A stretch of DNA of 64,000 nucleotides from Helicobacter pylori Shi112 (GTDB lineage: Bacteria > Campylobacterota > Campylobacteria > Campylobacterales > Helicobacteraceae), in the NCBI RefSeq assembly GCF_000277405.1, contig NC_017741.1, forward strand, positions 248,001-312,000, in the 5' to 3' direction. Numbering within the stretch: the stretch's first letter is position 1; every line of letters starts with the position of its first letter. Position numbers and translations under genes: made by a program. Positions 26,579 to 34,623 of this stretch are shown here, one piece after another. Under the pieces are notes generated by a model. That model was not told the origin of the DNA. It saw nothing but the letters and a program-made list of their open reading frames with translations, and ran no database searches.

Positions 26579-27262
26579 ATGCAAGATTTACAAGATTTTA
26601 AAAACGATATTACGCTCATTCTATCCAAAGATAGATTAGACACTTATGACAACCTAGAACAATATAAAGAAAACCTAAAACTAATTAGTTCAATCACGCC
26701 TAAAATCTCTAATCTAGAGATTTACTTACGCAACGCATTAGATTATTGTCTCACTCAAAATAAGGGGAGTGAATGGGTGTTTGATGAAAATTCTTTAATC
26801 CCTTTAATAGAAGAATTAAAAAACAAGAAAAAAGAAATCTCGCATTCTTTAATCTTGTCTAAAATGTCTTTGGGAGCAGTGATTAAGCTTATCTTTTTTT
26901 ATAAATTAGAAAGCTCGGTTTTAAATCTAAGGCATTTTAATTTTAAAAAATACTACCAAGATAACAAAAACACTTTGCTTGTTAATGACAGAAAACAAAG
27001 TCTTTATGATTATATTAAGGTTCATATTGCCCTAAGTTTACTATGAACAATTAGAAATCGTGCGTATCATTGGGAAAACCTACTAAAAATCAAGCCAAAC
27101 AACCGCCCACGCATTACGACTTATTTTAATGGTTTAAGAGATGATAATAAACCTAAAAAACCCATGAATATAAGCGTTGAGTCCAGTAAAATCACTCTAT
27201 TTTTAGATGATTTAATCAAAAGCATTGGGAATAAAGATTTAGAAGAGTTGAGTAACTTATAA
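26579..27262 (+). pseudogene. Abi_2-family HEPN ribonuclease-like gene with in-frame stop
   Basis: The first 155 codons end at TGA (27044-27046). The same frame then continues without a break to a TAA at 27260-27262 with sequence that clearly belongs to the protein: TIRNRAYHWENLLKIKPNNR, then ITTYFNGLRDD. RNRAYH fits the HEPN catalytic signature R-N-x(3)-H, and the surrounding pattern is typical of Abi_2/AbiF abortive-infection proteins. One base change would restore a 227-residue protein. The stop falls a few codons before the catalytic motif, so the short product lacks the active site. This looks like an inactivated toxin or defence gene; readthrough is an alternative. Confidence 0.75.
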
Positions 27263-27346
27263 AGAAGTGGGCTAACCGAAGCCCATTGAATGTAGGTGTA
27301 TTATAGTCAAACAATCACTATAAGTCAAACCAAAACCAACACAAAA

Positions 27347-27362
27347 TTTGCTAAACTAGAAC
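27347..27362 (+). promoter_or_regulatory. Shared promoter-like box upstream of fic
   Basis: This is the same 16-mer, tttgctaaactagaac, as before the AbiE-type pair (15256-15271), again preceded by an AAAA run. TGCTAAACT serves as a plausible extended -10. It lies 20 bases before the ATG at 27383 and inside the possible GTG-initiated extension, which argues for the later start. Confidence 0.5.
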
Positions 27363-27382
27363 AAATCAAACAAAGAAAACCT

Positions 27383-28171
27383 ATGAATTACAAAGAACTG
27401 CTAGAATTTGATGATTACGCTATGGATCTGACCATTAGAATGGCGCATCATAGCACCGCTATTGAAAACAACCCTTTAAGTCTTGCTGAAACCATAAGTA
27501 TTTTAACCGCTGAATACATTCCTAGAGAAATGCCCCAAAGGGCATTCTTTGAAGTGAAAAACTATCAAAATATGCTCCCCTTTTTATTAGAAAATTTGAA
27601 GAAAGAACAAAAGATTGATAGCTTTTTTGTGAGAGAATTGCATGGAATTTTAATGAATTTTTTACTCCCTAACAAGGGAACTTTCAAAACCACTGATAAC
27701 ATGATTTTAGGGGCTAGTTTTGAAACGACCCCATCATTTCAAGTGCCTATGGCTATGAAAGAGTGGTGCGACAATCTCCATTATAAAATGAATACCTTAC
27801 AAGGTGAAGAAGAAAAACTAAAAGCTATTTTAGAACAGCATATTCTATTTGAAAGAATACACCCTTTTAGCGATGGCAATGGCAGAGTGGGTAGAGCGCT
27901 AATCCTTTATAGCGTTTTAGAGCAAAATTTAGTGCCTTTTGTGATTACCAAAGATCGAAAAGAAGCTTACATCAAAGCGTTGGACACGCACAATATAGAG
28001 AGCTTGTATCAACTCGCTAAAATATTCCAAGAATTTGAACTCACTCGCATACAAGGGCAAATGGTGTTGAATAAGAATAAGCAAGAAAATGACAACACCG
28101 ATGATTTAGGTAATAATGACTACTTAGAAAATACTAACGAATACACCGTTACACCTAAGCATAGGCGATAA
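27383..28171 (+). CDS. Fic-domain protein (class II, self-inhibited)
   Basis: Fic enzymes usually transfer AMP to target proteins. The catalytic motif HPFSDGNGRVGR is intact at residues 160-171 (His160). The N-terminal inhibitory motif STAIEN (24-29) matches (S/T)xxxE(G/N), which places it in class II, where inhibition comes from the same polypeptide. The frame is open from GTG at 27296 (291 residues), but ATG at 27383 (262 residues) is preferred because a promoter-like box lies between. It ends in PKHRR, like the AbiEii toxin. Its place in the cargo zone next to an Abi_2 relic suggests a maintenance, defence or exported effector role. The target is unknown. Confidence 0.88.
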   Translation: MNYKELLEFDDYAMDLTIRMAHHSTAIENNPLSLAETISILTAEYIPREMPQRAFFEVKNYQNMLPFLLENLKKEQKIDSFFVRELHGILMNFLLPNKGTFKTTDNMILGASFETTPSFQVPMAMKEWCDNLHYKMNTLQGEEEKLKAILEQHILFERIHPFSDGNGRVGRALILYSVLEQNLVPFVITKDRKEAYIKALDTHNIESLYQLAKIFQEFELTRIQGQMVLNKNKQENDNTDDLGNNDYLENTNEYTVTPKHRR

Positions 28172-28200
28172 ATAATATCATTAAGTAAGTATTTGATAGT
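28155..28200 (+). repeat. Cassette-end repeat, copy B
   Basis: This copy is identical to 16512-16557 at 40 of 46 positions, spanning the last codons of fic and the bases after them. The similarity fades into AT-rich sequence about 20 bp further on. Confidence 0.85.
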
Positions 28201-28458
28201 GTTTAGTTATTTGTATTGTTTATTAAGTATTTTCTTAATGAATAACAACAAGCAATAATTACATTATTTTTAAAGTGTTTTATAGCTTAAGCTAATTCTA
28301 TAAAATCTCAATGATTTTAACAAATATTATAAAACTAATTGTTTTTAATGCAATAAAACATTAAATAGTTGAGTAAAAACTATCTAATGTTATACTATTT
28401 ATTCTAATTAGACTATTTAGAGTAACTACATTAAACCAACTAATCAATTTTAACCCCC

Positions 28459-29526
28459 TTACTTCTTATTATCTATCAAACTATCAAATACAAGAGCTAC
28501 TTTCTTGTTATGCTCTTGTGTGGTATGGATATAAATCTTAGTAGAGAGTAATGAGCTATGCCCTAAAGCTCTTGAAGTTAAAACTAAGTCTTGGGTCTCT
28601 TGATAGATAAGCGTAGCAAAACTATGCCTAAATAGATGTAAGCCTGTGCCATATTGTTTGTAATGTTTGATTTGGGCTAATTTAAAGATTAAGGGGATAA
28701 AATTATAAAGAGTTAAAGAATTTTGTGATTTTTGCTTATCCTTTTTAAAGAGATATGCTCCATTGAAATATTTTAATCTGTAATCATCACTAAGCCAAGC
28801 ATTCAAGCTTGGTTCTAACAAACTCTTTTTGATATAAGCTTTTCTTTCTTTCCTACCTTTACCTTGAATTAAAATAGAGTAGTTTTGTTCTTCTACTTGA
28901 ATGTGTTTTAACTCTATGTTTAACACTTCGCATTTTCTAAGCCCTCCCAGTATTACAATGAGTAAAACACACTTATTGCGCTTTTCAAAGCTAGTGGTTG
29001 GCTTATATTCTAAAAGTGTTTTTAAAAAACTCTTTAAATCCTTGTAGTTTAAATGTCTGGGTAAGCTTTCTTTGGTCTTAGCAAAGGCTAGGTTTTTAAG
29101 AGCAAAGTCAAAGTTATAATGCTTTTTTCTATCCAAGTAATCAAAGAATTGCCTTAAATACATCACATACTTGGCCATAGAGCTTGGTTTTCTATTTTGA
29201 GCGAGTTCAAAAAGAAAGTTAATGACTTGCTCTTCACTAAGCATTCTAAAACTTCTTAGTTTCAGATTGTCTCTAAAGTATTCAAAGAATAAAAACAAGC
29301 CTTGCATCATTATGGTGTGTTTGATACCTTGATTATAAAGAATATGACAGAGTTGTCTTAATTGCTCAACATTATTGCATTTTAAAACTTTGTTTTGCGT
29401 ATTTAATATCAAAGCCATATCATTCACATCTTGAATAGGTGTGAAATTTTTAACCTTAGTGTATAAAAAGACTTTGAGATTATCAAAAAGTTCTCTTTGA
29501 GATTTGGTGAGTTTGTTATTTAGCAT
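28459..29526 (-). CDS. xerT: XerT-type tyrosine recombinase (element integrase)
   Basis: Tyrosine recombinases cut and rejoin the element ends for excision and insertion. The full catalytic set is visible: R197 (LGGLRKCEVL), a Lys near 223 (GKGRKERKAYI), H297 and R300 (LHLFRHSF), H323 (LGHSS) and the nucleophile Y332 (STKIYIH). The N-terminal SAM-like DNA-binding domain is present and the length (355) is normal. A gggag ribosome site precedes the start. XerT is the known recombinase of the plasticity-zone elements, normally near one end, which agrees with its place here. It is intact. Confidence 0.92.
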   Translation of the reverse strand: MLNNKLTKSQRELFDNLKVFLYTKVKNFTPIQDVNDMALILNTQNKVLKCNNVEQLRQLCHILYNQGIKHTIMMQGLFLFFEYFRDNLKLRSFRMLSEEQVINFLFELAQNRKPSSMAKYVMYLRQFFDYLDRKKHYNFDFALKNLAFAKTKESLPRHLNYKDLKSFLKTLLEYKPTTSFEKRNKCVLLIVILGGLRKCEVLNIELKHIQVEEQNYSILIQGKGRKERKAYIKKSLLEPSLNAWLSDDYRLKYFNGAYLFKKDKQKSQNSLTLYNFIPLIFKLAQIKHYKQYGTGLHLFRHSFATLIYQETQDLVLTSRALGHSSLLSTKIYIHTTQEHNKKVALVFDSLIDNKK

Positions 29527-29696
29527 GTTGCTCCCTTATTTAAAATTCAAAAATAAATCTTAAAGAATGAGAGTTTTATGTCTTTTAATTTGCTTGGTTT
29601 TAAAAGCGGTATTTTTAACAATTCCGCATTTGAAAATTAGCTTTAAGCACTTTTTAAGATTAGGAAGTGCGTGCTTATGGGTATTAGAGATAAAAT

Positions 29697-29712
29697 CGGA
29701 ACTTAAGTTCCG
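29697..29712. promoter_or_regulatory. Perfect 16-bp palindrome upstream of xerT
   Basis: CGGAACTTAAGTTCCG is fully self-complementary and lies about 170 bp upstream of the xerT start. It is a good candidate operator or recombinase/relaxosome binding site. No second copy was noticed in the window. Confidence 0.55.
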
Positions 29713-29733
29713 CATAGTTATAAAGATATTAAG

Positions 29734-29759
29734 GGAAAGAAAGGTTTACCTTTCTTTCC
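29734..29759. terminator. Strong hairpin, possible terminator
   Basis: GGAAAGAAAGG and CCTTTCTTTCC form a perfect 11-bp stem with a TTTA loop. A T-rich run (about 29810-29820) lies some 50 bases further on, too far for a classic terminator. An oriT- or RNA-related stem is another option. Confidence 0.4.
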
Positions 29760-30484
29760 TTACCTATTCAGTGAACATGTTATAAGTAATATCATGTCAT
29801 GAGTGTTTTTCTTTTTTTTAAAAAATATTAAATCATGTAATGTGTTTTTGCTAAAAAAAGAAAAAACTTTTTAATTTAAAGAGGATAAACTAATTGGAGT
29901 TCCCATAGGATAGTGTAATGCTTAGTTAAGGGTAGGGTTTTAGTTTAAGATTGATAAGGTAAGAACAAAAATCAAAAAGAAAAGAAAACTAAGAATTACT
30001 TATCAATGAAATATTTGTTGTGGGGGGAATGATTAGGATTAGGTTGTATTGTTAAGTTGTAAGGGTTTATTGGTTTATTGTTTAGTGTTCTAGGATTAGA
30101 AAGAGTTAAGTTTAAAATTATTGAAGGTTAGGTTTGTTTCTAGCTCTTAGCATTAAAAGATTTGAGTTTGAGTGATAGCTAGGTTCAAGGGATAGATTAA
30201 GAGCTTGTTTTATGATAATGTTTGAGAAAACTTTAAGGTTAAGAAATTTCAGCGCGCCGCTTAAGAAAAAAATAAGCTAATAAAAGCGTTTTAAGGCGTT
30301 TTTGATTGTGAGTTAATGGTTTGTCTTGTCTTATGGCTTTATTTTGATTGTGGGGCATTTTATAGTAATCTATTTGAGTGTTTGTTAGAGTTAGCTATTT
30401 TACAAAAAGAACAAGCAAAGAAACCCACTTAATCAAGGGGCATACTATCTTTTTAAGGGCATTAAATTAAATTACTTCAGAGTA

Positions 30485-32524
30485 TTACCTATTACGCCCT
30501 TTAGAATTTGTATTGCTATCATTTTCTTTCAATCCAGCATGAGCTTTGGGGTCATAATCAAGCTCATTAGGGTGTAAGGTTTTCTTTAGCTCTTTAGCTA
30601 ATTGTTTAGCTTTTTCTTTTTCTACCATAGCTTGATAATGGGCTTTAGCTTTAGCTTGTATTTGTTTGCCATATTCAATCCAAGGCTCATCGTTGTTAGG
30701 TTCTTTGGTAATAGCTTGAATTTGTTTTTGCTCTAGATTAGTGTCTTTGGCGTGTTCTAGGACTTTTTCAAGGTTTAGGTTGTCATAGTGGGTTAAGAAC
30801 CGATTAGCCCCTATGATTTCATTACAGATATAGACAATATCCTTAGAAAGTTTAGAAAATTGCTTAGTTTGTTTGAGAAAGTCTTGTTTTTCTTTTAAGA
30901 GTAATGAAAAAGTCTCTTTATAGCTTTCTAGGGCTTTGAAATAGCTCTCTTTGGCTCTTTCAAACTCTTCTTCTTTTTGCTTTAAATCTTGTTCTAAAAA
31001 GAGTAGTCTTTCTTTGGCGAGTAAGAGCATAGTCTTTTGATAGTCTTGTAATTGCTTACCCACTAACTCACAAGTATTGTCATTAAGCTTATAGGTAGGG
31101 TCATCTTGTTTAGATTTAAAACTTTCTAGCATAAATTGATATTTTCTAGCACTAAAATAAGCGTTTTTAAAGGTTTTGAGAGTGGGGCGCTTGTCCTTAG
31201 GAAGTTCTAAGGCTTTGGCTAAAAAAATAGGATTAGTTAAATTATTGTATTGTGTGTTGTTTTTAGTTCTCACTTCATTTCTTAATTGAGCTAATAGTAG
31301 GTGTGAGTTTTTATCCAAAGGGCGTTTGTCTAGGCGTTCTAGCTTACTTAGTAGCATTTCTTTTTTCTTTAACACAGAAAAGCCCTTAGTCTCTCTTTCA
31401 AAGTTTTTGTCTAAATCATTGAGAATATGAAAATTCTTAAAGGTGCAATGTTTTTGTTTTTTATCTAATTCTTTTTGATAAAAGCCTAAGAGTTCGTATA
31501 GCTCGTGTTTACCCGTGTTTTTTAAGTGTTCGCTCACTGGCTTTCTTTTGTCTATTCTGTCAATATCTAGGCTTTCTTTTTCATCATCGCTTGTGTCTTT
31601 GTGGTTAAAAAGAGCGATTTTAAATGCAGAAATCTTTTGTTTTAAAGGAGCGCTTTGGTTGTTTTGAATGTCTAAGGCTTTTGCTTTGTTTTTGTCTTTG
31701 AGAGTTTGTAGGTATTCTTTTTGTAAAGCCTTGTTTAAATCCTACTCATCTTGTGGGGTTTTAATTTGTTCTAAGGCTTTTTCTTCTTTTTCCAAGTCTT
31801 GTAATTGCTGTTTGATATTGTCTAATTCTTTGAGCTTAGGCTCATTGACATACAGGTATTCTTCGCTTAATAAATGGTTATTCAGTCGGTAAACAAACTC
31901 ATTTCTTAATTCGTTAAAAAATTCTTTGCAATCCTCACGCCCTTTAAAACGCAGTCTTCTTCGTGTTAGTTGATTAGTCTTGTTGATGAAACAATGGATA
32001 TGGGCGTGGTCTTGGTGTGTATGGGGGACTAGAGCAAATTTATATTCAGGTAACCTTACTTTTAAACTTTCCCAAGTGGAATATAAAAGCCCTTGCATTA
32101 TCTCCTCATCTGGCTTGTCTTTGATAGAAAAAACTAAGTGCATAGCTTCGTTGTAGTCGTTAGTCAAATCAAAGTCATTGAGCCAAGTCTCTAAGATGAA
32201 TTGCTTGTCGCACTCCATAAACATTTCATTATAGGCTGTTTCGCTGTTTTCTAAAGCATAGCTTAGGGCATTTTCTAAATGGGAGCGTTTCATTTGCCCT
32301 ATGTTTTTAATCAGCACAGGACTAGTGCTCTTTGTGCCAACTAAATTAGATTTAATAGACTTTTGACTAGAACTAAATTGATTGAATTTAACGAGCAATC
32401 TTTTATCCACTTTATCGCTATCGCTGGGTCTAGGCTTTCGCATATGCTCTAAAATATCATCTAAAAAAGATAAATCCATAGGGCGATTATCCAGCTTAGT
32501 ATCTTTTATAGCTCCATCTAGCAT
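30485..32524 (-). pseudogene. virD2: VirD2/MobP-type relaxase, interrupted by an amber stop
   Basis: The relaxase nicks oriT and pilots the strand into the recipient. The N-terminal part (32524 to 31742, 260 codons) contains the metal-binding His motif in HTHQDHAHIHCFINKTN. It ends at TAG (31742-31744). The same frame continues immediately (DLNKALQKEYLQTLKDKNK) with no further stop to 30485, including the 350-codon part from GTG at 31537, so the intact gene would encode about 680 residues. The C-terminal half is a coiled coil followed by DEPWIEYGKQIQAKAKAHYQ, LDYDPKAHAGLKE and the tail SKGRNR. The stop separates the nuclease domain from this export region. A single base change would restore it; suppression is an alternative. 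Confidence 0.85.
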
Positions 32525-32697
32525 ACGAACCCTTCAAGACTTAATAACAAAGTTAAAATTTTATCTAATTCGCACGCTTTCAAATTGACTTCATTTCCCT
32601 TACTAAGAAGAGCGTTAAAAACGCCCAAATTTTAAACAAGCTAAATGCTTATCTTGTAGCATAGCACAAAGAATTAAAAAGACCTAAATCAAAAATA

Positions 32698-32729
32698 GGT
32701 GCAGGATAACACCATGTGTATGTACACAT
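32698..32729 (-). other. oriT: Candidate origin of transfer (nic plus palindrome)
   Basis: On the minus strand the sequence TTATCCTG|CACC contains the P-type nic consensus YATCCTGY used by RP4 and by VirD2 at T-DNA borders (plus strand: caggataa). The predicted nick is between 32702 and 32701. Twelve bases upstream of the nick ends a 16-bp palindrome, ATGTGTATGTACACAT (32714-32729), resembling the relaxosome inverted repeat beside RP4 nic. The site is about 175 bp upstream of the relaxase gene, which would be the first gene transferred. Motif and layout are seen; function is inferred. Confidence 0.65.
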
Positions 32730-32908
32730 TAGGTTAAAACTTCGTATTCAAGGGGCTTGGAGCTAGATTTTTAAAAAATAAGGATTTTTGCTAACTTTTT
32801 TCAAAAAGTTTTAAAGAGAGTGCTTTGATAGATGAGATATTTTTTAATCTAGTCAAGGGATAAAAATTTCATTCAAAAACTTACTTCCCTTACTACAAAA
32901 TTTAAGAG

Positions 32909-33303
32909 CAAGAACTTGTTAGTAATGCTATAAAAACTTAGAGACTTTTATTGAAAGAACTTGTAGCCAAATATTAAGAACTAAATAGCTAAATGATAAG
33001 AACTTAGTTGCTAACAAAAAAGAACTTACAGCCCACTGATACGAACTTGTAAGCAAAAATTAGAGAACTAGGGTAGCTACACGATAAGAACTAAGAGCCA
33101 CAAGTTAGAACTTAATAGCTCACACCCATAAAGAAACTCAGGGAAATAGATTAAGAACTTGTTTGCTCTAATGGTATGAACTAGGTTGCCTACACGATTA
33201 AAAACTAGAATGACACCACATTAGAACTTACTAGAAACTCGCTTGATAACTTACAGCTAGAACCAAAGAACTTTCAGTTCATTTCATAAGAACTTGTAGC
33301 TAA
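32909..33303 (+). repeat. Array of 18 degenerate direct repeats, about 22 bp apart
   Basis: A motif close to AAGAACTtgtAGC recurs with its AACT core at 32913, 32935, 32958, 32979, 33001, 33023, 33044, 33066, 33089, 33109, 33135, 33156, 33179, 33203, 33225, 33248, 33269 and 33291. The mean spacing is 22.2 bp (range 20-26), two helical turns, so sites lie on one face of the DNA. The bases between are not conserved. This is the pattern of iterons or of a centromere bound by an oligomerising protein. Candidate binders are the ParA partner, XerT or the MobC-like protein. It lies between oriT and the element end. Confidence 0.8.
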
Positions 33304-33386
33304 TGCTAAAGGAATGAAATTATTCTTTAAGCTTTTGTTTAAAAAGTTTGTGTTATATTTCCAAATGATTTTTAATTGAATTTAAC

Positions 33387-33668
33387 TTGAAACTTAGAGA
33401 ACGCTTAAAACTTACATTCTTATTCAAAAAACAGCCCCTATACAAGTGCATGCGAGTAGGACTTAATGATAAGTGGGATAATCAAAAACTAGAGAATAAG
33501 TGGGTAATAAGCAGTTATGAAATTTATAATAGTGAGGGTGAGCCACCGAGCCTCCTTATGGCTCAATTACAAGGAGTAGGTTTGGGAACCCCTAAACTCA
33601 CTGAACCTAATCTTACCACAAATGCACTAAAAAATCAAGAGTCCTATAAAATGGTTTTTATGCCTTAA
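33387..33668 (+). CDS. Short hypothetical frame across the probable element junction
   Basis: A TTG-initiated frame of 93 codons runs through the CATTCTT heptamer at 33415. The part after the heptamer (KCMRVGLNDKWDNQKLENKW and later MAQLQGVGLGTPKLTEPN) could be the 3' remainder of a chromosomal gene cut by the insertion. There is no ribosome site. The sequence from about 33535 to 33600 can also fold (GAGCC/GGCTC), so a chance frame is possible. Confidence 0.35.
   Translation: MKLRERLKLTFLFKKQPLYKCMRVGLNDKWDNQKLENKWVISSYEIYNSEGEPPSLLMAQLQGVGLGTPKLTEPNLTTNALKNQESYKMVFMP
33415..33421. other. Candidate right junction of the element (CATTCTT)
   Basis: CATTCTT is the complement of AAGAATG, the short target sequence reported for plasticity-zone transposable elements. 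It lies about 110 bp after the repeat array and 370 bp before the first clearly chromosomal gene. A 7-mer is not rare in AT-rich DNA, so the call rests on position. Confidence 0.45.
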
Positions 33669-33789
33669 AAGAAATGATTTAAAATAAATAGGGATAATTA
33701 AAGCTTTTTTTAAAAAGCTATCCTTTGATTAAATCAAGCTCCTTTGCTGATTGATCTTTAAAAATGCCCCTTGAAGCGTTTTTAGATTT

Positions 33790-34623
33790 TTACCCCATAA
33801 TGAGCTTGTGCAAAGTCGCTAAAATGCTTAAAGCATAAATGAGGAGCAACAGGATTTTATGCACCTTTTCATTAGCCAAAGCAATAAGCTTAATGCCAAT
33901 GCCCACGCCTAAAAACGCTCCAATACCGGTAATCACCCCCGCTTGAACGCTTATATTATCAAGAACCCTCCCGTTATAAAGAGAAATGACCCCGGATAAA
34001 GAAGCGAACACCACAAAAAACAGCCCCAAAGGCACGATTTTTTTAGAATCGTATTTCAAAAAATAGCCCAAAAACGGCACCATTAAAATCCCCCCACCCA
34101 TGCCTAGCGGGATAGAAAAAATGCCGGTAACAAAACCGGCGAGCATCAAAACCCCATGCGTTCTGTCCATAGACACAAAAGGGATCGGGCGCTTTTTGTC
34201 TGGCGTTTTGTTATTCGCATGCAAATCAAAATGCATTTCTTCAAAATGTTCTGGTTTCTTGTTGTTAGAAAAAGCGTATTTGATAAAGGTGTAGCACACC
34301 ACCACCACAAACACCGCCATTAAAATCTTATCGTCAATGATTTTTAGAATAAAGCTCCCTAAAATCGCCCCCATTAGCCCTCCAAACGCAGCAAATGAGC
34401 CTTCTTTCAAATCCAATAAGCCCTTTTTGTAATTGATGATAGAGCCGACCACTGAAGAAAAAAGCATTTGCATGAGCGAAATACCCACCGCATGGCTATA
34501 GCTAAAATGCGCAAAAATCGCGCTAGGGACGACAATCTCCCCCCCACCAATACCAAAAAACCCGGCGGTAATACCGGTGAATAGCCCCACAAGAGCCAAA
34601 ATAAACGCTGTTGATTCTTCCAT
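33790..34623 (-). CDS. TauE/SafE-family anion (sulfite) exporter-like permease
   Basis: The 277-residue protein has about eight hydrophobic segments and the family's Gly-rich turns, GFFGIGGGEIVVPS near the N-terminus and GIFSIPLGMGGGILMVPFLG in the middle, a duplicated pattern typical of TauE/SafE. These permeases move sulfite, sulfonates or related anions across the inner membrane. It is the first clearly chromosomal gene to the right of the element and matches HP0226 in position. The real substrate in H. pylori is not known. Confidence 0.85.
   Translation of the reverse strand: MEESTAFILALVGLFTGITAGFFGIGGGEIVVPSAIFAHFSYSHAVGISLMQMLFSSVVGSIINYKKGLLDLKEGSFAAFGGLMGAILGSFILKIIDDKILMAVFVVVVCYTFIKYAFSNNKKPEHFEEMHFDLHANNKTPDKKRPIPFVSMDRTHGVLMLAGFVTGIFSIPLGMGGGILMVPFLGYFLKYDSKKIVPLGLFFVVFASLSGVISLYNGRVLDNISVQAGVITGIGAFLGVGIGIKLIALANEKVHKILLLLIYALSILATLHKLIMG

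Larger units (their letters stand above)
29527..30484. other. Noncoding region between xerT and the relaxase
   Basis: Almost 1 kb without a convincing gene. A 72-codon plus-strand frame at 29567-29785 has poor composition and is rejected. Notable structures are a perfect 16-bp palindrome (29697), a perfect hairpin (29734) followed by T-rich sequence, and a G+T-rich stretch on the plus strand at 29.9-30.4 kb. It also has one GC-rich spot, agcgcgccgct, near 30250. It could contain promoters for xerT and an untranslated RNA, which I cannot show. Confidence 0.5.

Noticed and set aside
27296..27382. GTG-initiated N-terminal extension of Fic
   Set aside because: It overlaps the promoter-like box shared with the AbiE-type pair and has no ribosome site; ATG at 27383 preferred.
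29563..29569. AAGAATG next to xerT as the element end
   Set aside because: The relaxase, oriT and repeat array lie beyond it and clearly belong to the element, so this heptamer is probably chance.
29567..29785. 72-codon plus-strand frame
   Set aside because: No ribosome site, poor composition, and it contains the palindrome and hairpin; treated as noncoding.
31537..31744. Relaxase as two separate genes with a GTG start at 31537
   Set aside because: The frame is open and coding-like between the TAG and the GTG, so the second part is a continuation and not an independent gene.
32909..33303. CRISPR array
   Set aside because: The repeats are short, degenerate and 22 bp apart with no uniform spacer or cas gene nearby; iteron or centromere fits better.
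33702..33719. AGCTTTTTTTAAAAAGCT as terminator at the junction
   Set aside because: The stem is almost only A/T and no T run follows on either strand; too weak to annotate.
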